Source: Bacteroidaceae bacterium
GTDB taxonomy: Bacteria; Bacteroidota; Bacteroidia; Bacteroidales; Bacteroidaceae
Assembly: GCA_017521285.1 (NCBI GenBank)
Contig: JAFXDG010000048.1
Span: 1-55,781 of the forward strand
Length of the DNA stretch: 55,781 nucleotides
Direction of reading: 5' to 3'
This document shows positions 36,001-43,150 of this stretch, in pieces. A program made the position numbers and the translations under genes. The notes beneath the pieces were generated by a model. It had not been told where the DNA came from. It ran no database searches and worked only from the letters and a program-made list of their open reading frames with translations. Numbering within the stretch: position 1 is the stretch's first letter; each line of letters begins with the position of its first letter.

Positions 36001-36459
36001 GAAGTCACTTTTCTCGTAACCACCCATCGTTCCGTCACCACCTACGGTACTCTGGTCAGCCTGAACAGAAAAAATATGTTCGGTCACTGACTCCATGGCA
36101 TTATCGTAAGGATAATATCCATAAACGTCGATAGCAGTCTGACTGTCTTTCCAATAAACAGCATGATTACCCTCCCAACAGTCAGAAGCATTGAGAGTAA
36201 GCGCATAGTTGTTGGCACGATTGTCACGCACCATGAGAGTACCAGGTTCGCCGTTCTGATAATCTACAATATAGATACCCATCTGGTCGCCAACGGCAAA
36301 GCCTGCATCATTGGCACGAGTGAGATTCAGCTGCTCAATGCTACCAGACAGGAGTATTTCTTGTTGGGACATCCCCTGACCATCCACCAACGCATCGTTG
36401 CACGACGAGAAACATCCCGCAACGGCTATGGCTGACAAAAACGATAGAAACTTTTTCAT
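33046..36459 (-). CDS. fimbrillin-like / BspA-LRR / BACON-like / M64 fusion, paralogue A, with degenerate zinc motif
   Basis: 1,137 residues, first gene of the operon. Signal with VAGC or FSSC lipobox (Cys16 or Cys20); fimbrillin-like domain about 20-310 (ANDAGFAVGDQMGIYIVDY, KSDFLWAK, SEDIEPW); leucine-rich repeats about 340-735; BACON-like about 745-835 (MVVRSEGEWEVTECPTWCHLS); M64-like domain about 840-1137. Where the paralogues have HEAGGH it reads YYAGGK (1001-1006), so both zinc histidines and the catalytic glutamate are lost while the surrounding GFGRLADE is kept. The open frame is otherwise intact, so this is a probable pseudoenzyme, perhaps binding without cutting. A C-T-C-P-M-C cysteine motif follows. 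Confidence 0.85.
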   Translation of the reverse strand: MKKFLSFLSAIAVAGCFSSCNDALVDGQGMSQQEILLSGSIEQLNLTRANDAGFAVGDQMGIYIVDYQNGEPGTLMVRDNRANNYALTLNASDCWEGNHAVYWKDSQTAIDVYGYYPYDNAMESVTEHIFSVQADQSTVGGDGTMGGYEKSDFLWAKETKVQPTDKLIYLNFEHRLAGLKVVLQQGTGFAGEEWNKLARIVTIENTALSAHINLSTGVATPLETDGKSIIAAPQDDDIYRAVTIPQIVAEGKSLIGVTIDGVSYKYVREEATKLQQGKMHVFMLKIDKKEVGDYSLSLVSEDIEPWENDNSSHNFEAAAYTIVHCPVEGTLEACISQTGKNPQEIINLKIIGNLNGGDFEYIRTSLSQLRSLNIYETTTYDYYVVEKGGSYEEFSRNVLPDHALNGMTELNHLVLPKHLKIIGFFALSRIGLAHNSTLVIPDGVKVLGYGCLMEIVQGNLILPDSLEYIGDFALSENRCTFNVPLSNNIWYLGDGAFMSANHSSGYFRLPEFVEYIGEECFPDYGKNIEGEINIPTSISVVSSGAFSHMNFANGSNLTFHDKVVRIDNSAFSGNQFNNKIVWPAGLVSIGADAFSGCNFRGGMENLPDGLSILGAAAFAGSKNLPENLNLPLHISRVSSSAFVGTNIRSVNISGYTEIIEADAFAYCEDLTTVKIGKYVESIGSSAFEGCRALRNVTCLNPEPPTAEGNTFAWCDMDHVILEVPEQSVNKYRNATGWSDFKYITAYHELAVSVGQISCLDQGITRNMVVRSEGEWEVTECPTWCHLSQTTSDVRTTEITIKVDASDSPREGEIVFSLNGSGYQTTCHVSQYIAEEAEDKEIVLQKATEGTREIPLFIVGDGFTAKQIAEGSYLETVKKRMEEFFAIEPYKTYRNYFTVTTALAVSPEEGISSVQTPVINKFNTTDDPYSGLRCDYDALRRYVKSVSAVVSDENIGNALVLIAMNRNTFSGHTQIFDDGLTVSFIPESPFDYPYDTRGLVQYYAGGKGFGRLADEGVEHQDFIKACTCPMCNRISEYYTGRAKGWYGNISLTAAMSMVPWNHLIFEPNYSDIVDVFEGGYYHARGVFRSESQSCMNTYIQYYNTISRELIVRRIMELAGETYSFEKFVSRDSREGLPQ

Positions 36460-36615
36460 CTATCTGTTCTTCAATTTCTGCTTATAGATACCTGAGATTC
36501 AGCGGTTACACATATATATACGAAAAGAACGTGGGTATCTGGATTACACATGTAAACGTCCTTTTACCACAATGTAGTTTTGTTCCAGCAGCTTCCATGA
36601 ACTGACCAGACGCGA

Positions 36616-36623
36616 CAAAAGTA
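36616..36623 (-). promoter_or_regulatory. -7 box (TACTTTTG) of the five-gene surface operon
   Basis: The minus-strand reading TACTTTTG matches TAnnTTTG about 157 bp before the paralogue A start, implying a leader of about 150 nt. No clear TTTG is seen at -33; a short repeat (GAACGAAGAGTGAAGAGTG, 36638-36656) occupies that region. No second promoter is evident within the operon. Confidence 0.45.
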
Positions 36624-36756
36624 CAAAAATAAATAAAGAACGAAGAGTGAAGAGTGAAAAATTTTAAGAAAAGAAGGTGGAAAATATGTTTTTCGTTGAT
36701 GCGTTGATTCGTTCGGCGTTGATGCGTTGAGAGGTTGAGATGGGGCGGTGAGTTCA

Positions 36757-36832
36757 AGGTCAAAGGGCGAAGGTCAAAGGTTCAAGGTTCAAGGTTCCAA
36801 GCCATCAGCCATAGCCAACAGCCATTGCCATT
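36757..36832. repeat. simple repeat: AAGGTCAAAGG-type runs plus GCCATCAGCCATAGCCA
   Basis: Short tandem AAGGTTC/AAGGTCA units are followed by a copy of GCCATCAGCCATAGCCAACAG. The inverse arrangement, with the complementary sequence, occurs at 42058-42190, so the two are copies of one composite element in opposite orientations. Confidence 0.65.
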
Positions 36833-36877
36833 ACGATGCCTGTTGGCTGTGGTTGTTTGCGTTAGATATGCTTAGTT

Positions 36878-37036
36878 GACCAAACAAGATAGCTTCTCGG
36901 ACCAAACAAGATAGCTATAAGTGCCGGAGAAGATAGCTCCTGTTTATTCGCACGTTCAATTTGAAACTGCCACGATGGAGTATGGATGTCAAGGCTTGGA
37001 TTATGGAAATGCAGCGATGGACTATGAAAGTGTTCA
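36878..37036. repeat. 22-bp tandem array (3 units) followed by 21-bp tandem array (3 units)
   Basis: Units starting at 36878, 36900 and 36922 share CCAAACAAGATAGCT (the last is diverged) at an exact 22-bp period. Units aligned at 36974, 36995 and 37016 (GATGGAGTATGGA-like) have an exact 21-bp period and read as heptapeptides (FHSPSLH, FHNPSLD, IHTPSWQ) on the minus strand. The surrounding gap 36624-37171 holds no gene I can support. Confidence 0.7.
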
Positions 37037-37067
37037 ATGCCAGTAGCGACAAACCAAAAATACAGAA

Positions 37068-37115
37068 TTAACTCCGTTCGCCAACCAAACAAATACGGTT
37101 CGCGAACGGAGTTAA
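37068..37115. repeat. palindromic intergenic repeat (AACTCCGTT family), copy 2
   Basis: TTAACTCCGTTCGC and its perfect complement GCGAACGGAGTTAA form 14-bp arms around about 20 nt. It is related to 3086-3133. It could also help terminate transcription near the end of the M48 gene (stop at 37172). Confidence 0.65.
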
Positions 37116-37171
37116 TAGTTTATCCCCAAACGGTCATCAGGCTTGAGGGTAAGGGTGGAAATTGCCCGAGA

Positions 37172-38038
37172 TTATTTGAAATGCAATTCGTAAGCGGGCT
37201 TGGAAGAAGAGGTGGCGGATGAAGAGGAAGAGGTATTCCCCACCTGGTATTTCTTCTTTATCTTGGGCAATTCACTCTGTATCTCCTTGATGCGTTTGGC
37301 ATCACTGGGATGGGTACTCATGAATTCAGGTATCTGTGCACCATCAGCTGACATCTTTTGCCAAAAGCCGATGGCCACATCAGGATTGTATCCGGCTATA
37401 GTCATCAGGATAAGTCCCATGTAGTCGGCCTCCAGCTCGTGCTTACGCGAGAAGGGAAGCGAAAGACCATACTGGGCACCCAAGCCATAAACCTGGGCAG
37501 CCATACTCTGCACCATCTCGCTCTTTTGTGACACGGCGGCACCCAAAATCTGTGCTCCATATTCGGCCAGCATCTGTTGGCTCATGCGCTCGTTGCTATG
37601 CTTGGCCACGGCATGAGCCACTTCGTGACCTACCACCACGGCCAATTCATCTTCCGACTCAACAAGATTCATCAAGCCCTCGTACACTACAATTTTTCCA
37701 CCGGGCATACAGAAAGCATTCACCTGTTTGTCGTTTACCAAATTGAACTCCCATGCAAAATTGGCCAATTCGCTCTCCAATCCATTCTGACGGAGATACT
37801 GGTCGGTAGCCGCGGCTATGCGTTTTCCCACCCGTGTAACCATGGCGGTGCGCGAAGCATTGGTCGAACGCGGAGCCGTGCTCATATAGCTACTATATTG
37901 GGTAAGACTGGACGAGAGCACTTCCTGATCACTTACCAACAGAACTTGCTTGCGTCCGGTGATAGGCACCGTACCACACCCGACACACAAAAGGGCGGCA
38001 ACAAGAAGGGACAAAGTTGTCTTTTTCATCATCTTCAT
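37172..38038 (-). CDS. M48-family metallopeptidase lipoprotein
   Basis: 288 residues with a lipobox CVGC (Cys21). The zinc motif H138-E-x2-H142 (GHEVAH) and the downstream HELEADYMG glutamate are intact; a Ser-rich tail (about 270-282) ends the protein. This resembles periplasmic M48 proteases such as LoiP/BepA-like quality-control enzymes that act on outer-membrane proteins. The start ATG overlaps the stop of the upstream barrel gene as TGATG, implying coupled translation; an ATG at 38029 is an alternative start. Confidence 0.9.
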   Translation of the reverse strand: MKMMKKTTLSLLVAALLCVGCGTVPITGRKQVLLVSDQEVLSSSLTQYSSYMSTAPRSTNASRTAMVTRVGKRIAAATDQYLRQNGLESELANFAWEFNLVNDKQVNAFCMPGGKIVVYEGLMNLVESEDELAVVVGHEVAHAVAKHSNERMSQQMLAEYGAQILGAAVSQKSEMVQSMAAQVYGLGAQYGLSLPFSRKHELEADYMGLILMTIAGYNPDVAIGFWQKMSADGAQIPEFMSTHPSDAKRIKEIQSELPKIKKKYQVGNTSSSSSATSSSKPAYELHFK

Positions 38039-38538
38039 CAGAAATAGAGGCCGAAGCCAAGTTTGAATCCTACTTTACTATAATCACTATCTTTGAAACT
38101 CAAGTCGTAATATACGGCCGGTTCAATGGTTACGGTACGACTGAGGAAAAAGGCATAACCGGCTTCGAACGACCAAAGGCCATCAGTAAAGTCTGTAGTA
38201 TTCTCCTCCTCGGCCTTGTATTCATAATGGCGGAACTTGATACCTGTCCCCACGTATATACCATTCTGGCTGAAGTAATAACGTGCCCCCACTCCAAAGG
38301 TAGCACTGCGCTCACCCTGCTTGTGATATACGCCCTCACCGTTCATCAAAAGAGCAATGTCATCGAAAAGGAAAGTACCAGCCGTAATCTGTCCGCCCAT
38401 GCGCAACTCTTCGGAGCCACTATATGAGAGGCCCAAATTGGTGACGGCCGCATTGAAATACCATTTGTTTTGTTCAAACTGTGCATGTGCCAAGGTGGTT
38501 GCCAACATCAACACGAGGCATACGAATAATTTTTTCAT
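38038..38538 (-). CDS. small outer-membrane beta-barrel protein
   Basis: 166 residues with a signal peptide ending AHAQ (about 20). The mature part has alternating-hydrophobic strands and ends KLGFGLYF with a terminal Phe, as required for outer-membrane barrel insertion. It is translationally coupled to the M48 lipoprotein, which may act on it or on other barrel proteins (inference). A MITE-like repeat lies upstream at 38569-38708. Confidence 0.8.
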   Translation of the reverse strand: MKKLFVCLVLMLATTLAHAQFEQNKWYFNAAVTNLGLSYSGSEELRMGGQITAGTFLFDDIALLMNGEGVYHKQGERSATFGVGARYYFSQNGIYVGTGIKFRHYEYKAEEENTTDFTDGLWSFEAGYAFFLSRTVTIEPAVYYDLSFKDSDYSKVGFKLGFGLYF

Positions 38539-38568
38539 TTCTTTTTTACCTTATATTTTTATTTATTT

Positions 38569-38708
38569 AAGTTTCGCAAACTCAACTTTTTGGAGTTCAG
38601 AAGTTCAGGAGTTTTCGCTTCGCTCAGGAGTTACAGACAATAGCTTTGAACATCATGTTAAGTATAGTCGAAATATCGTCTGAACTCCTGTAACTCTAGA
38701 AAGTTGAA
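38569..38708. mobile_element. MITE-like repeat (TTTCGCAAG family), copy 1
   Basis: It begins AAGTTTCGCAAACTCAACTTT and ends AAGTTGAA. Inside, GGAGTTACAGAC ... GTCTGAACTCC forms an inverted repeat around TTGAACATCATGTTAAGTAT. Related copies lie at 42830-43047 and 49022-49188. No open frame is present. Confidence 0.75.
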
Positions 38709-38729
38709 TCTATTTATTGTTGTTTTGTT

Positions 38730-38957
38730 TCATTTTTTATCATTTCGTTTTGCCTCCTCTTCGCGTTTGGCCATCATCTGTTCTTTCTTGCGAAGCACCC
38801 ACCAAAGGAGGACTATGATGAGATAGGATGCGCTGACAGTTACCCACTTTTCCGTATCACTCAGTTCGTGATTGCGGGGGATAAAATAGATGGCCATCAC
38901 CGTGGTATAGATGAAGAGCGCCAACGGCATGATGACGGATTTTCGGAATCGTTTCAT
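38730..38957 (-). CDS. small membrane protein upstream-coupled to CstA
   Basis: 75 residues with two hydrophobic helices (about 9-27 and 40-58) and a strongly charged tail (RKKEQMMAKREEEAKRNDKK). No family is recognised. It starts only 4 nt after the cstA stop, so it belongs to the same transcript and could be an accessory subunit of the CstA transporter (inference). Confidence 0.65.
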   Translation of the reverse strand: MKRFRKSVIMPLALFIYTTVMAIYFIPRNHELSDTEKWVTVSASYLIIVLLWWVLRKKEQMMAKREEEAKRNDKK

Positions 38958-38961
38958 ATTC

Positions 38962-40386
38962 TTATTTTACTTTTCTTTTCCAAAGGACAAACCACACCAA
39001 CCCGATTACGGTACATACTCCACCAATGGCGTATCCCCATGCGGCAGGCAATGCAAGCCCTTCGGGAGCCATACAGATGTAAGTGGAGCAGACACACGTC
39101 ATCAGCAAAGCAGGAAGCAGGGTGATATAGAAATTCTTCTTTTTCAAGGTCAGATACACGGTAATGGCCCACAGGGTGAAGACGGCCATCGTCTGGTTAC
39201 ACCAGGCGAAGTATCGCCAGATGATTTTGAAGCCATTAGCATCAGTAAGACTATACACCAAGATAGCGATGGTTACGGCAAACAAGGGGAGGCAAATCAT
39301 CAGCCGGTTGCGAATCTTCTTCTGGTCAAAATGGAGGAAGTCGGCCATGATGAGACGAGCCGAACGAAGCGCCGTATCGCCACTGGTGATGGGAGCTGCC
39401 ACAATGCCCAAGATGGCCAAGATGCTTCCGAAAGTGCCCAACCAATCTTTTGATATCTGAGTGGCTACCGCCGCACCCGAATAAGCCTTGCCGGTCAGTT
39501 GGTCAACAATGCCATTCTCTTGAAAGAAATAGGTGGCTGCTGCAGCCCAGATGAGCGCCACAATACCCTCGGCCACCATGGCTCCGTAGAAGATGGGGCG
39601 ACCATGCTTCTCGTTCTCCATGCAACGCGCCATCAAAGGCGACTGGGTGGCATGGAAACCACTGATGGCTCCACAGGCAATAGAGATGAACATCATGGGA
39701 AAAATGGGGTTAGCATCGTACTTTGTGCCAAAGCCCTCCCACATCTCGGGCAATTCGGGCGACTTCACATAGAGCATCACCAGAATGCCCATCGCCATAA
39801 ACAAAAGAGCCGCGGCAAAGAGCGGATAGATGCGACCGATAATTTTATCTACAGGCATCAATGTTGCCAACACATAGTAGAGGAAGATGATACACATCCA
39901 AAATATAAAATCAAGCGAAGCTGGAGTCATCCCCGCCAACAATTCGGCAGGCCCCGACACGAACACGGCCCCTACAAGCACCATCAGAATCATGGCAAAG
40001 ACACAGAAAATATTTTTTGTGCGTCCTCCCAAAAAACGGCCGACTATTTCGGGCAGACTTTCACCTCCGTGACGGATGGAGAGCATACCGGAGAAATAGT
40101 CGTGGACAGCACCGGCAAAAATGGTGCCAAGCACAATCCACAAGTAAGAAGCCGTACCGAACTGGGCACCCATGATGGCACCAAAGATAGGGCCAAGACC
40201 TGCAATATTGAGGAACTGGATCATGAATATCTTCCAGTTGGGCAGACGAATGAAATCGACCCCGTCGGCCTGTGTGATGGCCGGTGTCTGGCGGTTTGCA
40301 TCAGGGGCAAATACTCTCTCCACATAGCGGCCATAGATAAAATAGCCACCTATCAGCAGCAATAAAGCTAAGGTAAATGTAATCAT
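38962..40386 (-). CDS. cstA: CstA-family carbon-starvation transporter
   Basis: 474 residues with about 12-14 membrane helices. The conserved CstA segments are present: DGVDFIRLPNWKIFMIQFLNIAGLGPIFGAIMGAQFG near the N-terminus, HDYFSGMLSIRHGGESLPE, and FHATQSPLMARCMENE. CstA proteins import pyruvate or peptides. It is shorter than E. coli CstA (about 700 residues), as is common in Bacteroidales. A -7 box on the minus strand lies at 40415-40422. Confidence 0.9.
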   Translation of the reverse strand: MITFTLALLLLIGGYFIYGRYVERVFAPDANRQTPAITQADGVDFIRLPNWKIFMIQFLNIAGLGPIFGAIMGAQFGTASYLWIVLGTIFAGAVHDYFSGMLSIRHGGESLPEIVGRFLGGRTKNIFCVFAMILMVLVGAVFVSGPAELLAGMTPASLDFIFWMCIIFLYYVLATLMPVDKIIGRIYPLFAAALLFMAMGILVMLYVKSPELPEMWEGFGTKYDANPIFPMMFISIACGAISGFHATQSPLMARCMENEKHGRPIFYGAMVAEGIVALIWAAAATYFFQENGIVDQLTGKAYSGAAVATQISKDWLGTFGSILAILGIVAAPITSGDTALRSARLIMADFLHFDQKKIRNRLMICLPLFAVTIAILVYSLTDANGFKIIWRYFAWCNQTMAVFTLWAITVYLTLKKKNFYITLLPALLMTCVCSTYICMAPEGLALPAAWGYAIGGVCTVIGLVWFVLWKRKVK

Positions 40387-40414
40387 ATCGCTTATGAGTT
40401 TGCAAAATTTGATG

Positions 40415-40422
40415 CAAAAGTA
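40415..40422 (-). promoter_or_regulatory. -7 box (TACTTTTG) of cstA
   Basis: The minus-strand reading TACTTTTG lies 29 bp before the cstA start; the -33 region lacks a clear TTTG. Confidence 0.5.
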
Positions 40423-40461
40423 ACGAATAAATGGAAAAGTTACTGCATTGAAACGCGAATA

Positions 40462-40494
40462 TTTAGATTAATTAGACAGAAATGTGTAACTTTG
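40462..40494 (+). promoter_or_regulatory. promoter of the family-10-like glycosidase gene
   Basis: TTTA at 40462-40465 and TAACTTTG at 40487-40494 are 21 bp apart, fitting the Bacteroidetes -33/-7 pattern. Transcription would start near 40501, which places the ATG at 40482 upstream of the transcript and favours the ATG at 40515. Confidence 0.6.
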
Positions 40495-40514
40495 TACGCG
40501 AAAAAGCAAAACGA

Positions 40515-42074
40515 ATGAAACAGAATCGAACCGTACAACCCCATTTTTTCAGACCCTTATTCCTTATCCTGGCTTTCTTGATAGCAAAATTGGGATTCGG
40601 AGCACCCCCTATCACACCCTTATATACTCCAAAGAAACATGAAGTCCGAGCCGTATGGCTCACCACCTTCCGCGGACTCGACTGGCCTACCACACAGGTT
40701 AAAAGCGAAGCCGACATTGCCCTACAGAAGAAGGAACTGACGGACATTCTCGACCAATTGCAAGCCGTACACATCAATACCGTCATCTTCCAGACACGCG
40801 TGCGCGGAAACCTTATCTATCCTTCCGACATCGAGATATGGTGCGAATCGCTCACGGGCAAAGCAGGAGGCAATCCCGGATACGACCCGCTGGCCTTTGC
40901 CATCGAAGAGTGTCACAAGCGGGGCATGGAGTTGCACGCCTGGATGGTGGCCGTACCCTTAGGGAGCGACGAGGTACACAAAGAGATGGGGGCACAATCC
41001 ATCACGAAGCGCTATCCACACCTGTGCAAGCGTTTCCGAAATCATTGGTACCTGAATCCCGGACATCCTGATAATCAGAAATATCTGGCTTCGTTGGTCA
41101 ACGAACTGCTGACCCGCTATGACGTGGACGGAGTACACCTCGACTATATCCGCTATCCCGACCGTCCCCAGCGCTTCCCCGATGCAACCGACTATCGGAA
41201 GTATGGAAAGGGCAAAGAACTTTATCAATGGAGGCGCGACAATATCACCCGTCTGGTGCGGGGCGTATATGAGGAAGTAAAACGCCTGAAGCCATGGGTG
41301 AAAGTGAGCAGCGCCCCTTTGGGCAAATACCGAAACACCAGCCGCTATAAGTCGGGATGGAATGGTTACAACGACGTTTACCAAGAGACCCAACGATGGA
41401 TGCGCGAAGGCATACAGGACATGATATTCCCCATGCTCTATTATCGCGACAACTACTTCTACCCTTTCGTGCTCGACTGGAAGGAACATAGCCACGGCCG
41501 CATGGTAGTGCCGGGCATGGGCATCTACTTCCTCCACCCCTCCGAGGGCGACTGGACACTGGACGAAATCGATCGCCAACTGAACTTCATCCGTTGGAGC
41601 GGATGCGAAGGGGAATCAGCCTTCCGCTCGCGCTTCCTCACCGACAACACACAGGGCCTCTACGACCGTATGCAGGAGTACTATTACTACACACCCGCCT
41701 TGGTGCCTCCCATCTCGTGGATTGACTCCCAAGCTCCATCAAGTCCCTCTGACGCAAAGGCAAGACGGGAAAAGACGACCATCCGCCTCGCGTGGACATC
41801 GGCCACCGATAACATGGGAGGAGGCGTGCGCTACAACGTATATGCCTCGCACGACTATCCTGTAGATGTCAACAACCCGTCCAACCTGATTAAAACGTAT
41901 CTCACCGACACGTGCTACACCCATCAGGAAACGCTCTATCAGCCAACCCTCCACTATGCCATAACCTCCATCGACCGATGCGGAAACGAGAGTGAGCCGA
42001 CACAATTGCGCATGGAGGAAGCCCCACGGCCACGAAGCCTGGAAGAATTGAAATCATTGAACTTCAAACCTTGA
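40515..42074 (+). CDS. secreted glycosyl-hydrolase-like protein (GHL10 / DUF187 family)
   Basis: 519 residues from the chosen ATG. The signal peptide is LFLILAFLIAKLGFG. The TIM-barrel domain (about 35-350) shows the GHL10 hallmarks EVRAVWLTTFRGLDWPTT, NTVIFQTRVRGNLIYPS, NPGHPDNQKYLASLVNELL, DGVHLDYIRYP and VKVSSAPLGKYRNTSRY. A fibronectin-III-like C-terminal region follows (about 415-505). Homologues cleave N-acetyl-sugar or peptidoglycan-type glycans; the substrate here is unproven. Confidence 0.85.
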   Translation: MKQNRTVQPHFFRPLFLILAFLIAKLGFGAPPITPLYTPKKHEVRAVWLTTFRGLDWPTTQVKSEADIALQKKELTDILDQLQAVHINTVIFQTRVRGNLIYPSDIEIWCESLTGKAGGNPGYDPLAFAIEECHKRGMELHAWMVAVPLGSDEVHKEMGAQSITKRYPHLCKRFRNHWYLNPGHPDNQKYLASLVNELLTRYDVDGVHLDYIRYPDRPQRFPDATDYRKYGKGKELYQWRRDNITRLVRGVYEEVKRLKPWVKVSSAPLGKYRNTSRYKSGWNGYNDVYQETQRWMREGIQDMIFPMLYYRDNYFYPFVLDWKEHSHGRMVVPGMGIYFLHPSEGDWTLDEIDRQLNFIRWSGCEGESAFRSRFLTDNTQGLYDRMQEYYYYTPALVPPISWIDSQAPSSPSDAKARREKTTIRLAWTSATDNMGGGVRYNVYASHDYPVDVNNPSNLIKTYLTDTCYTHQETLYQPTLHYAITSIDRCGNESEPTQLRMEEAPRPRSLEELKSLNFKP

Positions 42075-42190
42075 ACTTTGAATATTGAACTATGGCTGAT
42101 GGCTATGGCTGTTGGCTTGAAACTTTAAACTTAAACTTGAAACTTTGAACCTTGAACTTGAAACTTTAAACTTTGAACTTTGAACCAATA
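42058..42190. repeat. TTGAACTTTGAA simple repeats with ATGGCTGATGGCTATGGCTG block
   Basis: Multiple TTGAAACTTT/TTGAACTTTGAA units flank ATGGCTGATGGCTATGGCTG. It is the reverse-orientation counterpart of 36757-36832. It begins inside the end of the glycosidase gene (ESLNFKP tail) and runs to the start of the HD gene. Confidence 0.65.
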
Positions 42191-42191
42191 T

Positions 42192-42728
42192 ATGGACGCA
42201 CTTGCCATCATCAATAAATACTACCCCGAGGAAAACGAATTGAAACACATCCTCGTGACACATAGTCGCGCCGTAGCCGACAAAGCGCTGGACATTGCCC
42301 GCCGACATCCCGAACTGAACCTTGACGAAACGTTCATCGAGGAAGCAGCCCTGTTGCACGACATAGGCATCTTTCTGACCGATGCCGACGGAATCCATTG
42401 CCACGGCTCCCATCCATACATTTGCCACGGTTACCTCGGAGCCGACCTGATGAGAGCCGAAGGCTATCCCCGCCATGCATTGGTGTGCGAGCGCCACACG
42501 GGTGCAGGTCTCTCACTGGAAGAGATAGAGCGGCAACAACTCCCCATCCCACATCGCGACATGCGCCCCGTCAGCATGGAAGAACAGGTGGTGTGCTTTG
42601 CCGACAAGTTCTTCTCCAAGACCAAGCTCGACAAAGAAAAAAGTATAGAAAAAGCACTCAAAAGCCTGCTCAAACATGGAGATGAAGGAGTGGAGCGCTT
42701 CGAACACTGGTGCAAAATATTTCTGTAA
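42192..42728 (+). CDS. HD-domain phosphohydrolase
   Basis: 178 residues. HD-family metal ligands are visible: H-S in VTHSRAVA, LLHDIG (the HD pair), a later His in ICHGYLGADLM, and FADKFFS with Asp. HD proteins hydrolyse phosphate esters of nucleotides; this short form resembles the family sometimes annotated as tRNA nucleotidyltransferase-like or phosphohydrolase. The ATG at 42192 is preferred to a TTG at 42180. It is cytoplasmic with no clear partner. Confidence 0.8.
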   Translation: MDALAIINKYYPEENELKHILVTHSRAVADKALDIARRHPELNLDETFIEEAALLHDIGIFLTDADGIHCHGSHPYICHGYLGADLMRAEGYPRHALVCERHTGAGLSLEEIERQQLPIPHRDMRPVSMEEQVVCFADKFFSKTKLDKEKSIEKALKSLLKHGDEGVERFEHWCKIFL

Positions 42729-42745
42729 CAAAGGAGATTAGACCT

Positions 42746-42824
42746 GACCAACCCTCAGCCATGGGATAAGGTGACCTTAACCCAAAGCTAAGGTATGCTT
42801 AACCCAGGGCTAAGGAATGTTAAC
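42746..42824. repeat. 22-bp tandem array (3 full units plus part)
   Basis: Units start at 42746, 42768 and 42790, followed by AAGGAATGTTAAC. The consensus is near AAGGTATGCTTAACCCAGGG. A related four-unit array lies at 51073-51160 and the first unit's CCTCAGCCATGGGAT recurs at the last bases of the window (about 55766-55780). Confidence 0.75.
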
Positions 42825-42829
42825 TTTAT

Positions 42830-43047
42830 AAGTTTCGCAAGCTCAACCTTCAGGAGTACTGGAGTGTAGGAGTGACGCTTCGCTTTGCTCATCGAAAACC
42901 TCTTTTGATAGTTCATTAAGGTATGGTCGCTTCGCTCAGGAGTTACAGACGATAGCTTTAAACGTCATGTTAAATATAGTCGAAACTATCGTCTGAACTC
43001 CTGTAACTACTGAACTCCTGCAACTTCTTATACTTGCGAAAGTTGAA
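42830..43047. mobile_element. MITE-like repeat (TTTCGCAAG family), copy 2
   Basis: The longest copy (about 218 bp), beginning AAGTTTCGCAAGCTCAACC and ending ACTTGCGAAAGTTGAA. CAGGAGTTACAGACGATAG and CTATCGTCTGAACTCCTG form an internal inverted repeat. An extra segment of about 60 bp near 42880-42940 is absent from copies 1 and 3. No gene lies in 42729-43150. Confidence 0.75.
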
Positions 43048-43125
43048 ATAGCTATAAAAGCCACATAATTCCCAAATAATTCATAAATTTAACGCATGAT
43101 AGGGCGCTATCTCCCGAATTATATG

Positions 43126-43133
43126 TACTTTTG
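43126..43133 (+). promoter_or_regulatory. -7 box (TACTTTTG) of lptD
   Basis: TACTTTTG matches TAnnTTTG and lies 18 bp before the lptD start, giving a very short leader. No clear -33 box is visible. Confidence 0.5.
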
Positions 43134-43150
43134 CCGACTGAAAGAGTAAA

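Noticed and set aside
24462-36459. Phase-variable (invertible) promoter control of the surface operon
   Set aside because: I found no flanking inverted repeats close around the promoter region at 36460-36660 and no invertase gene in the window.
36862-37092. 76-codon minus-strand open frame with FHSPSLH-type repeats
   Set aside because: It is made of the 21- and 22-bp tandem arrays plus a palindromic element, changes frame relation to the arrays and has no start signals; treated as repeat DNA, though the heptad reading is noted.
42746-42824. Possible CRISPR array
   Set aside because: The units abut directly with a 22-bp period and no unique spacers, and no cas gene is in the window. The same holds for the arrays at 36878 and 51073.
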